Shown here one piece after another: positions 1-8,641 of a stretch of 41,159 nt of DNA. The stretch covers positions 1 to 41,159 of the forward strand of contig CACYRK010000029.1 in assembly GCA_902776835.1 (NCBI GenBank), written 5' to 3'. Source of the stretch: an uncultured Bacteroidales bacterium. Lineage in GTDB: Bacteria; Bacteroidota; Bacteroidia; Bacteroidales; Muribaculaceae. Below the pieces are notes generated by a model. It did no database searches, was not told the origin of the DNA, and saw only the letters and a list, made by a program, of their open reading frames with translations. Each line of letters begins with the position of its first letter. The stretch's first letter is position 1. The translations under genes and the position numbers were made by a program.

Positions 1-580
1 CATTTCAAATTTTTAGTTTGGGTGTAAAGTTAGTGAAAACTATTCATCCTACAAAGAAGAAAGTTCTTTTTTTAGAGTTTTTTATGAACATATGCCACAT
101 ATGCCACAATAGCTGTTGCCTATTATTTCCTTTTGCTTGACATACTGCAAAGAGTTTCCGTTGAAGGGTGTTGCCTAATACGCACTTTTCTGTGGAGTGC
201 CACACAAAAATGCTTGTCTGCTTTCTGATGAGCAAGCTCGACAGACATTTTGTCTTCATTTCCTTGAATTGAGCGCAGTACCTACGAGGTAATCGGCTTA
301 CCGCTTCGCTCGTCGAAAAACTGCTGACGAGCATCAAAAGCGTCATCACAAAGATGAAGGAGATGGCCAAATGAGGTTACGATTTGGCAACCTATCTCCT
401 TCACCAATCCTCCCCAATTTGCCTTTAGTCCAAATTTGAACTTCCCCATTCTTCCCCGTCTTGCCTTTATTACAGGCCGAATTGCGTTAATCTTCCCAAA
501 TCCGTTGTTCTTTACAACCTTTTTTATTAACGTTGCCGTGAACGGCGAAGTCACTTTGGTCTCGGCAAAACAAAAAAATT
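1..580. other. Intergenic stretch with no recognised gene
   Basis: I see no convincing gene here. A short plus-strand frame ending at the TGA near 374 reads as a lysine-rich helix-like peptide, but an in-frame stop precedes it and I do not recognise it. The opposite strand has an open frame over 44-370 whose composition resembles no family I know. A decayed gene is possible but unproven. The stretch is AT-richer than the genes that follow. Confidence 0.5.
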
Positions 581-611
581 TTTGTTTTGCTCTCGATTTT
601 GCGTAACTTTG
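581..611 (+). promoter_or_regulatory. Bacteroidetes-type promoter of the B3/4-TsaC-glycosyltransferase operon
   Basis: TTTG at 581-584, a 19-base spacer and TAACTTTG at 604-611 match the Bacteroidetes -33/-7 consensus. The -7 box ends 22 bases before the ATG at 634, giving a short leader. Confidence 0.75.
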
Positions 612-633
612 TGCGATTTTTTGACGATTTAAG

Positions 634-1320
634 ATGATACAGGTTGATATTGACCCGAGAATTACGGCTGTGTGCCCCGAGATGTGCGTAGGTTTGGTGC
701 GCGCCAATGTTGTCAACAGTGCTACGTGCGACGAACTGTGGGCTGAACTGGAGAGCGCCGCCCAGGAAGTTGCTGCGCACTACGAGTTGCTTGCCATCAA
801 CACCCGTCCGGCCATTGCCGCCACACGCCGCCTCTACAAGGCCCTTGGCAAAGATCCGGGACGCTACCGCGTTGCGAGCGAGCAGTTGTGTCGCCGCATC
901 GTCAAGGGGCTGAGCCTCTACCGGCTCACCACCCTCATCGATATCACCAACCTCGTGTCGATGACCAGCGGCTACCCCATCAGCGGCCTCGATGCCGACC
1001 GCATAGTCGGCGACCGCATCACCATGGGCGTGGGGCAATCCGGCGAAGCATACGAGGGCATCGGGCGCGGCCCATTGAACATCGAGGGCATGCCGGTGTA
1101 TCGCGACAGCCAGGGCGGCATCGCCACCCCCACGAGCGACGAAGAGCGCACGAAGTTCACGCCCGACACGCACACTGTGCAGATTTGCATCAACGCCTTC
1201 GGCCCCGAGATGCCCATCGAACAGGCTGTAAACTGGACAGTAAGCCTGCTCGAGAAATATGCCCAGGCAACCAATGTAGAGACACGCATACTTAAGGCCG
1301 GCGAGGCCGCCAACATATAA
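634..1320 (+). CDS. Stand-alone B3/B4 domain protein (PheRS beta editing-like)
   Basis: A 228-residue protein resembling the B3/B4 tRNA-editing domain of phenylalanyl-tRNA synthetase beta chain, found here without the rest of that enzyme (COG3382-type). Visible family features are a middle segment on ordering and folding (SLYRLTTLIDITNLVS) and a glycine-rich C-terminal half with IGRGPLNIEG and MPVYRD. In PheRS this fold clears mischarged tRNA; solo versions are thought to act in trans or to bind nucleic acid, but the substrate here is unknown. The start follows a strong promoter directly. The next gene begins 4 bases after the stop, so the two are almost certainly cotranscribed. The neighbour also acts on tRNA, which fits a role in translation quality. 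Confidence 0.82.
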   Translation: MIQVDIDPRITAVCPEMCVGLVRANVVNSATCDELWAELESAAQEVAAHYELLAINTRPAIAATRRLYKALGKDPGRYRVASEQLCRRIVKGLSLYRLTTLIDITNLVSMTSGYPISGLDADRIVGDRITMGVGQSGEAYEGIGRGPLNIEGMPVYRDSQGGIATPTSDEERTKFTPDTHTVQICINAFGPEMPIEQAVNWTVSLLEKYAQATNVETRILKAGEAANI

Positions 1321-1324
1321 GATT

Positions 1325-1927
1325 ATGAAAGTACTACAAATAATGGAGAACAATATCAACACTCGTTACATCGACGAGATAGTTGATTGTTTGCGTGACG
1401 GAGGCATCATCGTTTATCCCACCGACACGGTTTACGCGCTTGGATGCGATGCACTTAACAACCAGGCCATTGAGCGCATTTGCTCGCTCAAGGAGATGAA
1501 ATCGGCAAAGACCAACCTGTCGATTATCTGCTCCGACATCAGCGAGGTGGCACAATACGCCAAGTTCGACAACACCCAGTTCAAGATGATGAAAAGCCAC
1601 CTCCCGGGACCGTTCACCTTCATCTTCCCCGCATTGTCGAAATTGCCCAAGGCCTTCAAGGGCCGCCGCACTGTGGGCATCCGCATCCCTGAGAACGCCA
1701 TTGCTCGGGCCATTGTCGAGGCTTTGGGGCGTCCCATCCTTACGACATCGGTGCCTGGCGATGACGAAGATTACCGCTGCGAGCCCGAACTCATTGCCGA
1801 GGCATTTCAGGGTAGCGTCGACATCGTGGTTGACTCGGGTCGTGGTGGCCTGATACCGTCGACCGTGGTCGATTGCACTGGCGATGAGCCCGAAGTCACC
1901 CGCCAAGGAAAAGGCAACTTTGAGTGA
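1325..1927 (+). CDS. tsaC: L-threonylcarbamoyladenylate synthase (TsaC/Sua5/YrdC family)
   Basis: A 200-residue YrdC-fold enzyme that makes threonylcarbamoyl-AMP from threonine, bicarbonate and ATP, the first step of the t6A37 modification in ANN-decoding tRNAs. Family motifs are GGIIVYPTDTVYALGCDA near residues 27-43, the PGPFTFI loop near 95-101 and a C-terminal PSTVVDCTGDEPEVTRQG signature. It is a short TsaC-like form without the Sua5 C-terminal domain. A second in-frame ATG at 1343 is a plausible alternative start, since the first six residues lie outside the conserved region. It sits between the B3/4 gene (4-base gap) and a membrane glycosyltransferase (12-base gap). Confidence 0.93.
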   Translation: MKVLQIMENNINTRYIDEIVDCLRDGGIIVYPTDTVYALGCDALNNQAIERICSLKEMKSAKTNLSIICSDISEVAQYAKFDNTQFKMMKSHLPGPFTFIFPALSKLPKAFKGRRTVGIRIPENAIARAIVEALGRPILTTSVPGDDEDYRCEPELIAEAFQGSVDIVVDSGRGGLIPSTVVDCTGDEPEVTRQGKGNFE

Positions 1928-1939
1928 CGCCGACGCTGC

Positions 1940-3424
1940 ATGAAGGGTTTACGAGACAACACGTTGCGTGGTTGGGCATCGGTCTGCGGACCATATGCCA
2001 TGCTTGTCGTGTGCGTTGTCTTCGTGATGACTCTGCTGTCGATCGACTCGCCGCTGTACGACATGCTCGACCACATCGACTCGGCATGGTTCATGATGGG
2101 TGGCCGCGCGTGGATGCATGGCTTTACGCCCTACGTCGATTTCACCGACTCGAAAGGGCCGCTCATCTGGCTTATTTATGGCATTGGCTATCTGCTTAGC
2201 CCCGGCAACTATACGGGCGTTTTTATCGTATCGGCCTTATTCTATGCCCTAACGTGCTTTGTGCTTTACCGCACCGCCCTGCTTTTCCTGCTCGGCCACC
2301 GTTGGCTGGCGGCATGCTGCAGCGCGCTGACCCTTCTGGCGTTCTTCAACCCTCTTTTACACTTCGACACACGCATCGAGGACTTTGCCCAACTATTTTT
2401 CAGCATTTCGCTGTACGTCACTTGCCGAGCAATTTACGCCCCAAGTTCTTCCAAGCCCCACAGCCACTGGCGCAGCGCCTTGGTGGTGGGCTTGTGCATG
2501 GGTGCGCTATTGATGATGAAATTCACGCTGGCTGTTATGCCGGCAATATTTGTGGCCTATCTGGCCATTGACGGGTGGCGGCGCAATGGGTGGCACACAA
2601 GTGTGGCTGTCGTTGCGGCCACTTTCGCGGGCATTGCAGCGGCTGTGCTGCCTTTCTTAGTGTATTTCCTTGCCATTGGACATCTGCGCGACGCTGTCAA
2701 CGAGTATTTCCTCAACACCATCACCAATGGCGACAACGTGAGTAACTGGAAACTGCTGGTGGCTTCGGTGCGTGGCGGCGCGCGCACGTGGTACCTTATT
2801 ATCATGGGGCTGGCCACAGGAGTTAGCGGACTGTTTCTGCATCGTTATCGCGCATTTCCTCTGGTGTCGTTCCTCTTTTTCTACGCCATCGCCACAGTGC
2901 ACTCATTGTGGCTCTATTACTTCAACAGTTGCAACTTCCTGGCGGTGTTTGGCGGCATAGCACTCGCCATATGGCTTATGCATGGCCAGCGCCGGCGGGT
3001 CATGGCGGCACTGCCAGTGGTCACCGTTGCCGTGCTGACGCTCTACGCCACTTTTTGGGCAAGACAACGAGAGTCGTTCGTCACCAACTGGGGCGCGCGC
3101 CATGAGGCCTTCAATGCCGCGGTGACAAACCTGCGCCACATGGGCGAGCATCCCACCATCGTGTATCTCAACTGCCAGACCAGTCCCAACATCAGCGACC
3201 CACTACAAGCGTTTCCGGGCTGCAAAGACTGGGCAAAGCAAAGCAACGCCAGCCAGCAATTGGTGGAGGTACAACGCCAGCAAGTGCTGCAACGCCGACC
3301 CGACATAGTTGTCATCCCCGATGCCGACTCATGCCGCACCTTGGCCACCATGCTCGACTCGATGGGGTATCAACCACAGCCCTACCCCACAAAACTACTC
3401 TACCACAAGCAGCAACCGAAATAA
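1940..3424 (+). CDS. GT-C fold membrane glycosyltransferase, GT39/ArnT-like (putative)
   Basis: A 494-residue polytopic inner-membrane protein with roughly ten or more hydrophobic helices. After the first helix (about residues 18-34) an acidic loop carries D41, D44 and D47, followed by a KGPL segment. This matches the N-terminal loop of GT-C enzymes of the PMT/ArnT type, where the aspartates bind the lipid-phosphate sugar and a K-x-P-L motif follows. The C-terminal 130 residues form a soluble tail. Such enzymes move a sugar from a polyprenyl-phosphate donor to protein, lipid A or a glycan on the periplasmic side; the acceptor cannot be told. It begins 12 bases after tsaC and is the last gene of that operon. 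Confidence 0.7.
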   Translation: MKGLRDNTLRGWASVCGPYAMLVVCVVFVMTLLSIDSPLYDMLDHIDSAWFMMGGRAWMHGFTPYVDFTDSKGPLIWLIYGIGYLLSPGNYTGVFIVSALFYALTCFVLYRTALLFLLGHRWLAACCSALTLLAFFNPLLHFDTRIEDFAQLFFSISLYVTCRAIYAPSSSKPHSHWRSALVVGLCMGALLMMKFTLAVMPAIFVAYLAIDGWRRNGWHTSVAVVAATFAGIAAAVLPFLVYFLAIGHLRDAVNEYFLNTITNGDNVSNWKLLVASVRGGARTWYLIIMGLATGVSGLFLHRYRAFPLVSFLFFYAIATVHSLWLYYFNSCNFLAVFGGIALAIWLMHGQRRRVMAALPVVTVAVLTLYATFWARQRESFVTNWGARHEAFNAAVTNLRHMGEHPTIVYLNCQTSPNISDPLQAFPGCKDWAKQSNASQQLVEVQRQQVLQRRPDIVVIPDADSCRTLATMLDSMGYQPQPYPTKLLYHKQQPK

Positions 3425-3501
3425 TCAACACCTTCGGCGCCGCCAGAAATCACCTCATCAATGACGAAGTTATTTTCTGAAGCAATACGCTGAATAGATG
3501 C
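3424..3501 (-). pseudogene. Possible remnant of a SLOG/DprA-like (DUF2493-type) gene
   Basis: On the minus strand this 26-codon stretch ends in EVISGGAEGVD, preceded by IASENN. The ISGGAxGxD pattern is the nucleotide-binding loop of the SLOG/DprA/DUF2493 Rossmann-like families. The normal N-terminal strand (GSR motif) is absent upstream, and the frame leaves homology at the boundary with the glycosyltransferase gene, whose stop it touches. If real, this is a small fragment left by gene loss. The match is short, so chance is possible. Confidence 0.3.
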
Positions 3502-3773
3502 ACTGTGAGCAAATCCCACACTGCATCGAAGCAACTTGTATGGCGACTGACTAATACAGCAGCGTGATGCATGAGCGGTGACGCCCATCCACAACATAAC
3601 GAAATTTCTGTCACAATTATTGACGATAATTACAGATTTTTGGCCGCTTTTTGGCTAAAACAAGTCTATATTTTGTCCACTTTTTTAAAAAACCAAGAAA
3701 ACACATCATGTTGATTTTCTGTATGTTATTTATTCAAACCGCAAAAACAATCCACTTTTATGACTCATGAAAA
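3502..3773. other. AT-rich leader region upstream of susC
   Basis: No gene recognised. The stretch becomes very AT-rich from 3600 on, as usual ahead of susC genes. It contains several T-tracts followed by GG (near 3637-3643 and 3648-3654) and a near-promoter TATATTTTG at 3667-3675 with poor spacing to an upstream TTTG. A regulator site is expected here, but I see no clear operator repeat. Confidence 0.45.
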
Positions 3774-3802
3774 TTTGCACTTGATTTTTTGGCCTAAATT
3801 TG
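3774..3802 (+). promoter_or_regulatory. Probable promoter of the PUL operon (susC)
   Basis: TTTG at 3774-3777 and a perfect TAAATTTG at 3795-3802 with a 17-base spacer, slightly short of the usual 19-20. It lies downstream of the most upstream in-frame ATG (3760), so that ATG cannot be the start if this promoter is used. Transcription would begin near 3808, leaving a leader of about 57 bases before the ATG at 3865. Confidence 0.55.
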
Positions 3803-3864
3803 CAAATGATGAAAAAGACGAGATGAAATTTTTCACTAATATTATTAACAATAATCAAAATGGT

Positions 3865-6800
3865 ATGAAAAAATGCAGGTTTCTTCTGTTGCTATTGGCG
3901 CTGATGGTGTCGGTAGCAGCGAGTGCCCAAGGCATCTTGGGAACTGTGACCGACGAGTCGGGTGAGCCCATCATTGGTGCCTCGGTCGTCGAGAAAGGCA
4001 ACCCCCAAAACGGCACCATCACCAACGTTGATGGCCAGTTCACACTGAGAGTGAACGCGGGAACGCCTATTGTGATTTCTTATATCGGCTATGTAAACCA
4101 AGAGTTGGCAGCCAGCAACAACATGGTTGTCACGCTGAAGGAAGACAGTCAGTCGCTTCAGGAAGTGGTTGTCATCGGCTATGGTGTTCAGAAAAAAAGC
4201 GTTGTGACCGCTTCGATTGCCAAGGTCACCTCGGACGACCTCGCCGGCAAGACGCGTCTGCGTGCCGACGATGCTCTGAAAGGTATGGCAGCCGGTGTGA
4301 ACGTCACCTCGGCCTCAGGCCAGCCTGGCTCGCAGTCGATGATTCGCGTGCGTGGTACTGGTACGATTCACGACACCAATCCTCTCTATATCATCGATGG
4401 TATGCCCGCCGACCAATACGGTCTGGAGTCGGTCAACCCCTATGATATCGAGAGCATTGAGGTGCTGAAGGATGCCGCCTCGGGCGCTATCTACGGTGCC
4501 CGCGCCGCCAATGGTGTGATTCTGGTAACCACCAAGAAGGGTAAAAAGGGCAAAGCACAGATCAACTACAACTTCTCTTATGGCTGGCAGAGCGCTTGGA
4601 AGCACCGCGATGTTACCGGTGCAACCGACTACGCTATCCTCCAAAACGAGAAATACGTGAATGGTGGTCAGGCTCCCCTTTATGCCGATCCTTACAACCT
4701 GATTGACGCTAACGGCAACCCCATCAGCGGCTTCGGAACCGATTGGCAGGAACTCCTGTTCAACGACAACGCCCCCATCATGCAGCACGACTTGAGCGTG
4801 AGCGGTGCTTCGGACAAGGTTAACTATTACCTGTCGCTGGGTTACTTCACTCAGGACGGTATCGTGGGTGGCAACTATGGCCGCTCGAACTACGACCGCC
4901 TCACCATTCGCTCTAACAACACGTTCAACCTGTTTGACGCGTCGCTCGAGCGTAACTTCCTGAACCGTGTCGACGTGGGCGCAAACCTTTCTTATATGCG
5001 CGTGCACAGCACTGGCATCGACACCAACTCTACCTGGGGTTCTCCGCTGGGTTCGGCCCTGTATCTGGCTCCCACCCTGCCCGTGACCCTCACTGGCGCA
5101 ATCGCCGACCAGATGATTAACCAATACTCGGCTTACGACCTGTATCGCGACGAGAACGGTAATCCTTACACCATCCCCGGTTTCATCGGTTCGTACCAAG
5201 AGCAGAACAACCCCATCGCTATGATGCAGGCTGCTCCCTCTAAGGGCTGGTCGCACAAGTTCATGCCCAAGTTTGCCATCGATGTTCAGTTGTGGGACAA
5301 CCTGAAGTATCACTTCACTTGGAGCGCCGAGCAGTCGTTCTGGGGTAGCGACGCCGCTACAACCAGCAAGTTCTACCTCTCGGGTAACAACAACTCCGAC
5401 CACACTCAGGCAAGTTCGGAGAAGGCCAACAGCACCAACTGGCAGGTTGAGAACACCCTTACTTATGATAAGGTGTTCGGCAAGCACACCATCGGAGTCG
5501 TGCTGGGTCAGAGTGCTATGAAGTACAAAGGCAGTTACCTGGGTGCTTCGCACTGGAACTTGATCAACATCGACAAGCCCTACGTCGACTACACCACCGG
5601 CGGTAGCGTACAAACCACTACCGATGCCGATGGCAACATCACCGGCGTCACTTCGCTGGTCAACGGCTGGGCAGGTCCCTACGTTGAGCATCGTCTGGCA
5701 TCGCTCTTCGCACGTTTCTCTTACAACTACGATGAGCGCTACATGATTCAGGCAACTATTCGCCGCGACGGTTCGAGCCGCTTCGGTAGCAATCATAAAT
5801 ATGGTGTGTTCCCCTCGTTCTCTGTGGGTTGGAACATCATGAACGAAGCCTTCATGCAGGAGTATCGCGATTGGCTGAACAACTTCAAGTTGCGTTTCAG
5901 TTGGGGTAAGAACGGTAATGAGAACATCGGTGACTTCCGCTACACCGTGCTCACCACCAGTGGTGGCACCAGCAACTACTACTTCGGCCGTCAAGCGTCG
6001 ATGTACTACGGCTCGAAGGCCAACGGCCTTTCTAACGAAGACCTGAAATGGGAGGAGAGCGAGCAGACCGACTTCGGTATCGACCTCGGCTTCTGGAACA
6101 ACAAGTTGACCCTCTCGATGGACTATTTCATCAAGGACACCAACGGCATGCTTATGGAGCGCCCCATCCCGTCGTACGTGGGTGAGGCAAAGCCCATCGG
6201 CAACGTGGGTGACATGCGCAACTCGGGTGTTGAGTTTGAACTCGGCTACCGCTGGAATATCAGCGACGCAACCTTTGCCATCAAGGGCAACGCCTCTTAT
6301 CTGAAGAACGAACTGAAGAACCTGGGTAACGACACCGGCTTCCTGAACTATGGCATCAACCAATTCAGCGATGGTGGCACTCGCGCCGAGAACGGAGAGC
6401 CCTTCCCCTTCTTCTACGGTTACAAGACCGCCGGCGTGATCCAAAACATGGCTCAAGCCGCCGAGTTCAACGCTAAGTATGGTACCAGCCTGAATCCTGG
6501 CGACCTGATGTTTGTCGACGTCAACGGTGACAGCAAAATCACTTCTGACGACCGCACCAACATTGGCAAGCCGACCCCCGACTGGACCTTCGGTTTCAAC
6601 TTCAACGCTGAGTGGCGTGGCTTCGACTTCGGAGTATTCTTCCAGGGCGTGAGCGGTGCCGACGTGTTCGATGCCACTTGGCGTCAGGACATCGCCTCGG
6701 GTAACTATCCCACTTGGGTGCTCGACCGCTGGACCGGCGAAGGCACTTCCAACAAACTGCCTCTGCTGAAACTCGGTGACTCGAAGAACTGGGTATGCAG

Positions 6801-7056
6801 CGACATCTATGTGCAGGACGCTTCTTACATGCGCCTGAAAGACATCACGCTGGGTTACACTCTGCCTCGCCACATCACTCGCATGGCACGCATCGAGCGT
6901 TTCCGCATGTATGTCCGCGCCGAGAACCTCTTCACTTGGACCAAGTACTGGGGATTTGACCCTGAAATCGGTACAAGCAGTTCGTCGATGGGTGTAGATT
7001 ACGGCGTGTATCCGCAGGCCCGTACTTACACCGTAGGATTCAATCTCGCATTCTAA
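3865..7056 (+). CDS. SusC/RagA-type TonB-dependent outer-membrane receptor
   Basis: A 1063-residue outer-membrane transporter that works with SusD to import oligosaccharides. The start at 3865 gives a classic signal peptide (MKKCRF, a leucine-rich core, then ASAQG); the open frame extends to 3760 but that extension precedes the likely promoter and would bury the signal. Next come a carboxypeptidase-regulatory-like domain (GTVTDESGEPIIGASV, about residues 25-95), the SusC linker GYGVQKKS, and a plug domain with LYIIDGMP and the conserved VLKDAASGAIYGARAANGVI block. The remainder is the 22-strand barrel. No STN domain is seen, so no anti-sigma pathway is expected. susD follows after 25 bases. 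Linked enzymes suggest a beta-glucan as substrate. Confidence 0.97.
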   Translation: MKKCRFLLLLLALMVSVAASAQGILGTVTDESGEPIIGASVVEKGNPQNGTITNVDGQFTLRVNAGTPIVISYIGYVNQELAASNNMVVTLKEDSQSLQEVVVIGYGVQKKSVVTASIAKVTSDDLAGKTRLRADDALKGMAAGVNVTSASGQPGSQSMIRVRGTGTIHDTNPLYIIDGMPADQYGLESVNPYDIESIEVLKDAASGAIYGARAANGVILVTTKKGKKGKAQINYNFSYGWQSAWKHRDVTGATDYAILQNEKYVNGGQAPLYADPYNLIDANGNPISGFGTDWQELLFNDNAPIMQHDLSVSGASDKVNYYLSLGYFTQDGIVGGNYGRSNYDRLTIRSNNTFNLFDASLERNFLNRVDVGANLSYMRVHSTGIDTNSTWGSPLGSALYLAPTLPVTLTGAIADQMINQYSAYDLYRDENGNPYTIPGFIGSYQEQNNPIAMMQAAPSKGWSHKFMPKFAIDVQLWDNLKYHFTWSAEQSFWGSDAATTSKFYLSGNNNSDHTQASSEKANSTNWQVENTLTYDKVFGKHTIGVVLGQSAMKYKGSYLGASHWNLINIDKPYVDYTTGGSVQTTTDADGNITGVTSLVNGWAGPYVEHRLASLFARFSYNYDERYMIQATIRRDGSSRFGSNHKYGVFPSFSVGWNIMNEAFMQEYRDWLNNFKLRFSWGKNGNENIGDFRYTVLTTSGGTSNYYFGRQASMYYGSKANGLSNEDLKWEESEQTDFGIDLGFWNNKLTLSMDYFIKDTNGMLMERPIPSYVGEAKPIGNVGDMRNSGVEFELGYRWNISDATFAIKGNASYLKNELKNLGNDTGFLNYGINQFSDGGTRAENGEPFPFFYGYKTAGVIQNMAQAAEFNAKYGTSLNPGDLMFVDVNGDSKITSDDRTNIGKPTPDWTFGFNFNAEWRGFDFGVFFQGVSGADVFDATWRQDIASGNYPTWVLDRWTGEGTSNKLPLLKLGDSKNWVCSDIYVQDASYMRLKDITLGYTLPRHITRMARIERFRMYVRAENLFTWTKYWGFDPEIGTSSSSMGVDYGVYPQARTYTVGFNLAF

Positions 7057-7081
7057 TGTAAATTTAAGAAAGGAAATCATT

Positions 7082-8614
7082 ATGAAAAAGTATATTTCAA
7101 TCATAGCAGTTATGAGTGTAGCGGTTTTCGCCCTCACTTCATGTAGCGAAGACTTCCTGGAGGTGACGAATCCCACTGGTGAACCTCTGGAGGAATACTA
7201 CACTACCGATGCACATCTTAACGAGGCTCTTACATCGGCCTATGCACCTCTGCATTGGCCCGACTGGGATGGCGTAGCATATAACGACCTCACCGTCGAT
7301 GCCGAGATTCTTGGCGACGACTTCTGGGTGGGTGGTTCGAGCATCTCCGACAACCAACACTGGCACAAACTCTTCAACTTCGAGGGCGACGGCAACAACA
7401 CCTTGAGCACGCTGTGGGGCGATTTCTATAGCGGCATCAAGCGTTGCAACGACGTCATCAAGTATTGTTCATGGGGTGGCGGTACCGAGGCTAATCGCAA
7501 GTCATTTGAAATGCAAGCTCGATTGCTCCGCGTGTACTATTACAACATTCTGTGGCACTACTATGGCAATGTCCCCTTCTATCTGGAGAACCTGTCAGAG
7601 CCTTACACTGCCCCGCAACTCAAGGCCGATGAGATTTACGACCTCCTGCTCCCTGAACTGGAGGAGATTATCGCTTCGGGCGTGCTTCCCATGCGTTGGC
7701 CCGCCGCTGAGTCAGGCCGCGTGTCACAGGCTATGGCTTACATGCTCTACGCCGAGATGGTGATGTATCAGAACGATGCAGCCCGCTATCCTAAGGCACT
7801 TGCCTTCATGAAGGAAATCATCAAGGACGCCGACTACAAGTTGAATCCCGACTTTGCCGACCTGTGGGCCGAGAGCGGTGAGTGGTGCGCCGAGTCGATT
7901 TTCGAAATCAACTACGACGATGATAATGGCCAGCGCGACTGGAGCACTTCGCTCTATGCTGGTGGCACTGTGTTCCCGACCCTATGCTCGCCCAACAGTT
8001 GGGGCGGTGGCGAAGGCTGGGACGGCGGTAACGACGGTTGGGGCTTCCTGCCCATGCGCGTCGAGACCTACAACATGTACGCCGAGAACGATGTTCGCCG
8101 CGATGTGACTTGCTGGGACGTGCGCGGTTACACCTATACCGAGCGCTATCAGGACACCCACATCTGGCACGGCAAATATCGCCCGCAAAGCGCCAACAAC
8201 CAAGACTGCCCGACATCGAAGAACCTTAACTACAACAACAATAAGCGCATCTATCGCTATGCCGAGACTCTGCTCAACGCCGCTGAACTGCTGCTGCAAA
8301 CTGGTGGTAGCGCCGGTGAAGCACTGGGCTACGTGAACGAGGTTCGCGCCCGTGCCGGCCTGAGCAACCTTGGCAGTGTTACTATCGACGACATCTTCAC
8401 CGAGCGCCATCTGGAGTTCTGTGGCGAGGGCAAGCGTTACTTCGACCTGGTTCGTGCCGAGGGCATCAGCGGTGCCACTCAGAAGGCTTCGACCGTGCTC
8501 GTCCCCGACAGTTACGGTTATCGCACCAATTCGTGGACTCCGAGCAAGAAGCACATTCCTCTGGCACAGTCGGAACTTGACGCCGATCCTACATTGGTTC
8601 AGAACAACTATTAA
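7082..8614 (+). CDS. SusD/RagB-family nutrient-binding lipoprotein
   Basis: A 510-residue surface lipoprotein that forms the lid on the SusC barrel and binds glycan. The signal peptide ends in LTSC with lipidated C21, followed by acidic SED, consistent with the Bacteroidetes surface-export signal. The start of the mature protein (FLEVTNPTG) and the C-terminal helical region with ETLLNAAELLLQTG, YVNEVRARAGL, ERHLEFCGEGKRYFDLVR and KKHIPLAQSELD are standard SusD/RagB hallmarks. Tryptophan-rich stretches (HWPDWDG, DDFWVGG) may form the sugar platform. It lies 25 bases after susC and 27 before the glycan-binding gene, in one transcription unit. Confidence 0.96.
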   Translation: MKKYISIIAVMSVAVFALTSCSEDFLEVTNPTGEPLEEYYTTDAHLNEALTSAYAPLHWPDWDGVAYNDLTVDAEILGDDFWVGGSSISDNQHWHKLFNFEGDGNNTLSTLWGDFYSGIKRCNDVIKYCSWGGGTEANRKSFEMQARLLRVYYYNILWHYYGNVPFYLENLSEPYTAPQLKADEIYDLLLPELEEIIASGVLPMRWPAAESGRVSQAMAYMLYAEMVMYQNDAARYPKALAFMKEIIKDADYKLNPDFADLWAESGEWCAESIFEINYDDDNGQRDWSTSLYAGGTVFPTLCSPNSWGGGEGWDGGNDGWGFLPMRVETYNMYAENDVRRDVTCWDVRGYTYTERYQDTHIWHGKYRPQSANNQDCPTSKNLNYNNNKRIYRYAETLLNAAELLLQTGGSAGEALGYVNEVRARAGLSNLGSVTIDDIFTERHLEFCGEGKRYFDLVRAEGISGATQKASTVLVPDSYGYRTNSWTPSKKHIPLAQSELDADPTLVQNNY

Positions 8615-8641
8615 TTTTAAGAATTCAGAAAATCTATCATT

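Noticed and set aside
44..370. A 108-codon minus-strand frame with a signal-like start
   Set aside because: No promoter, no family resemblance and unusual composition. It cannot be told from chance in a non-coding stretch.
3760..3864. Upstream in-frame extension of susC starting at 3760
   Set aside because: It precedes the likely promoter and would place 35 residues before a clear signal peptide.
4315..7176. A 953-codon open frame on the minus strand opposite susC
   Set aside because: It is antisense to an unmistakable SusC gene, lacks any family resemblance, and arises from GC-biased codon use in the real gene.
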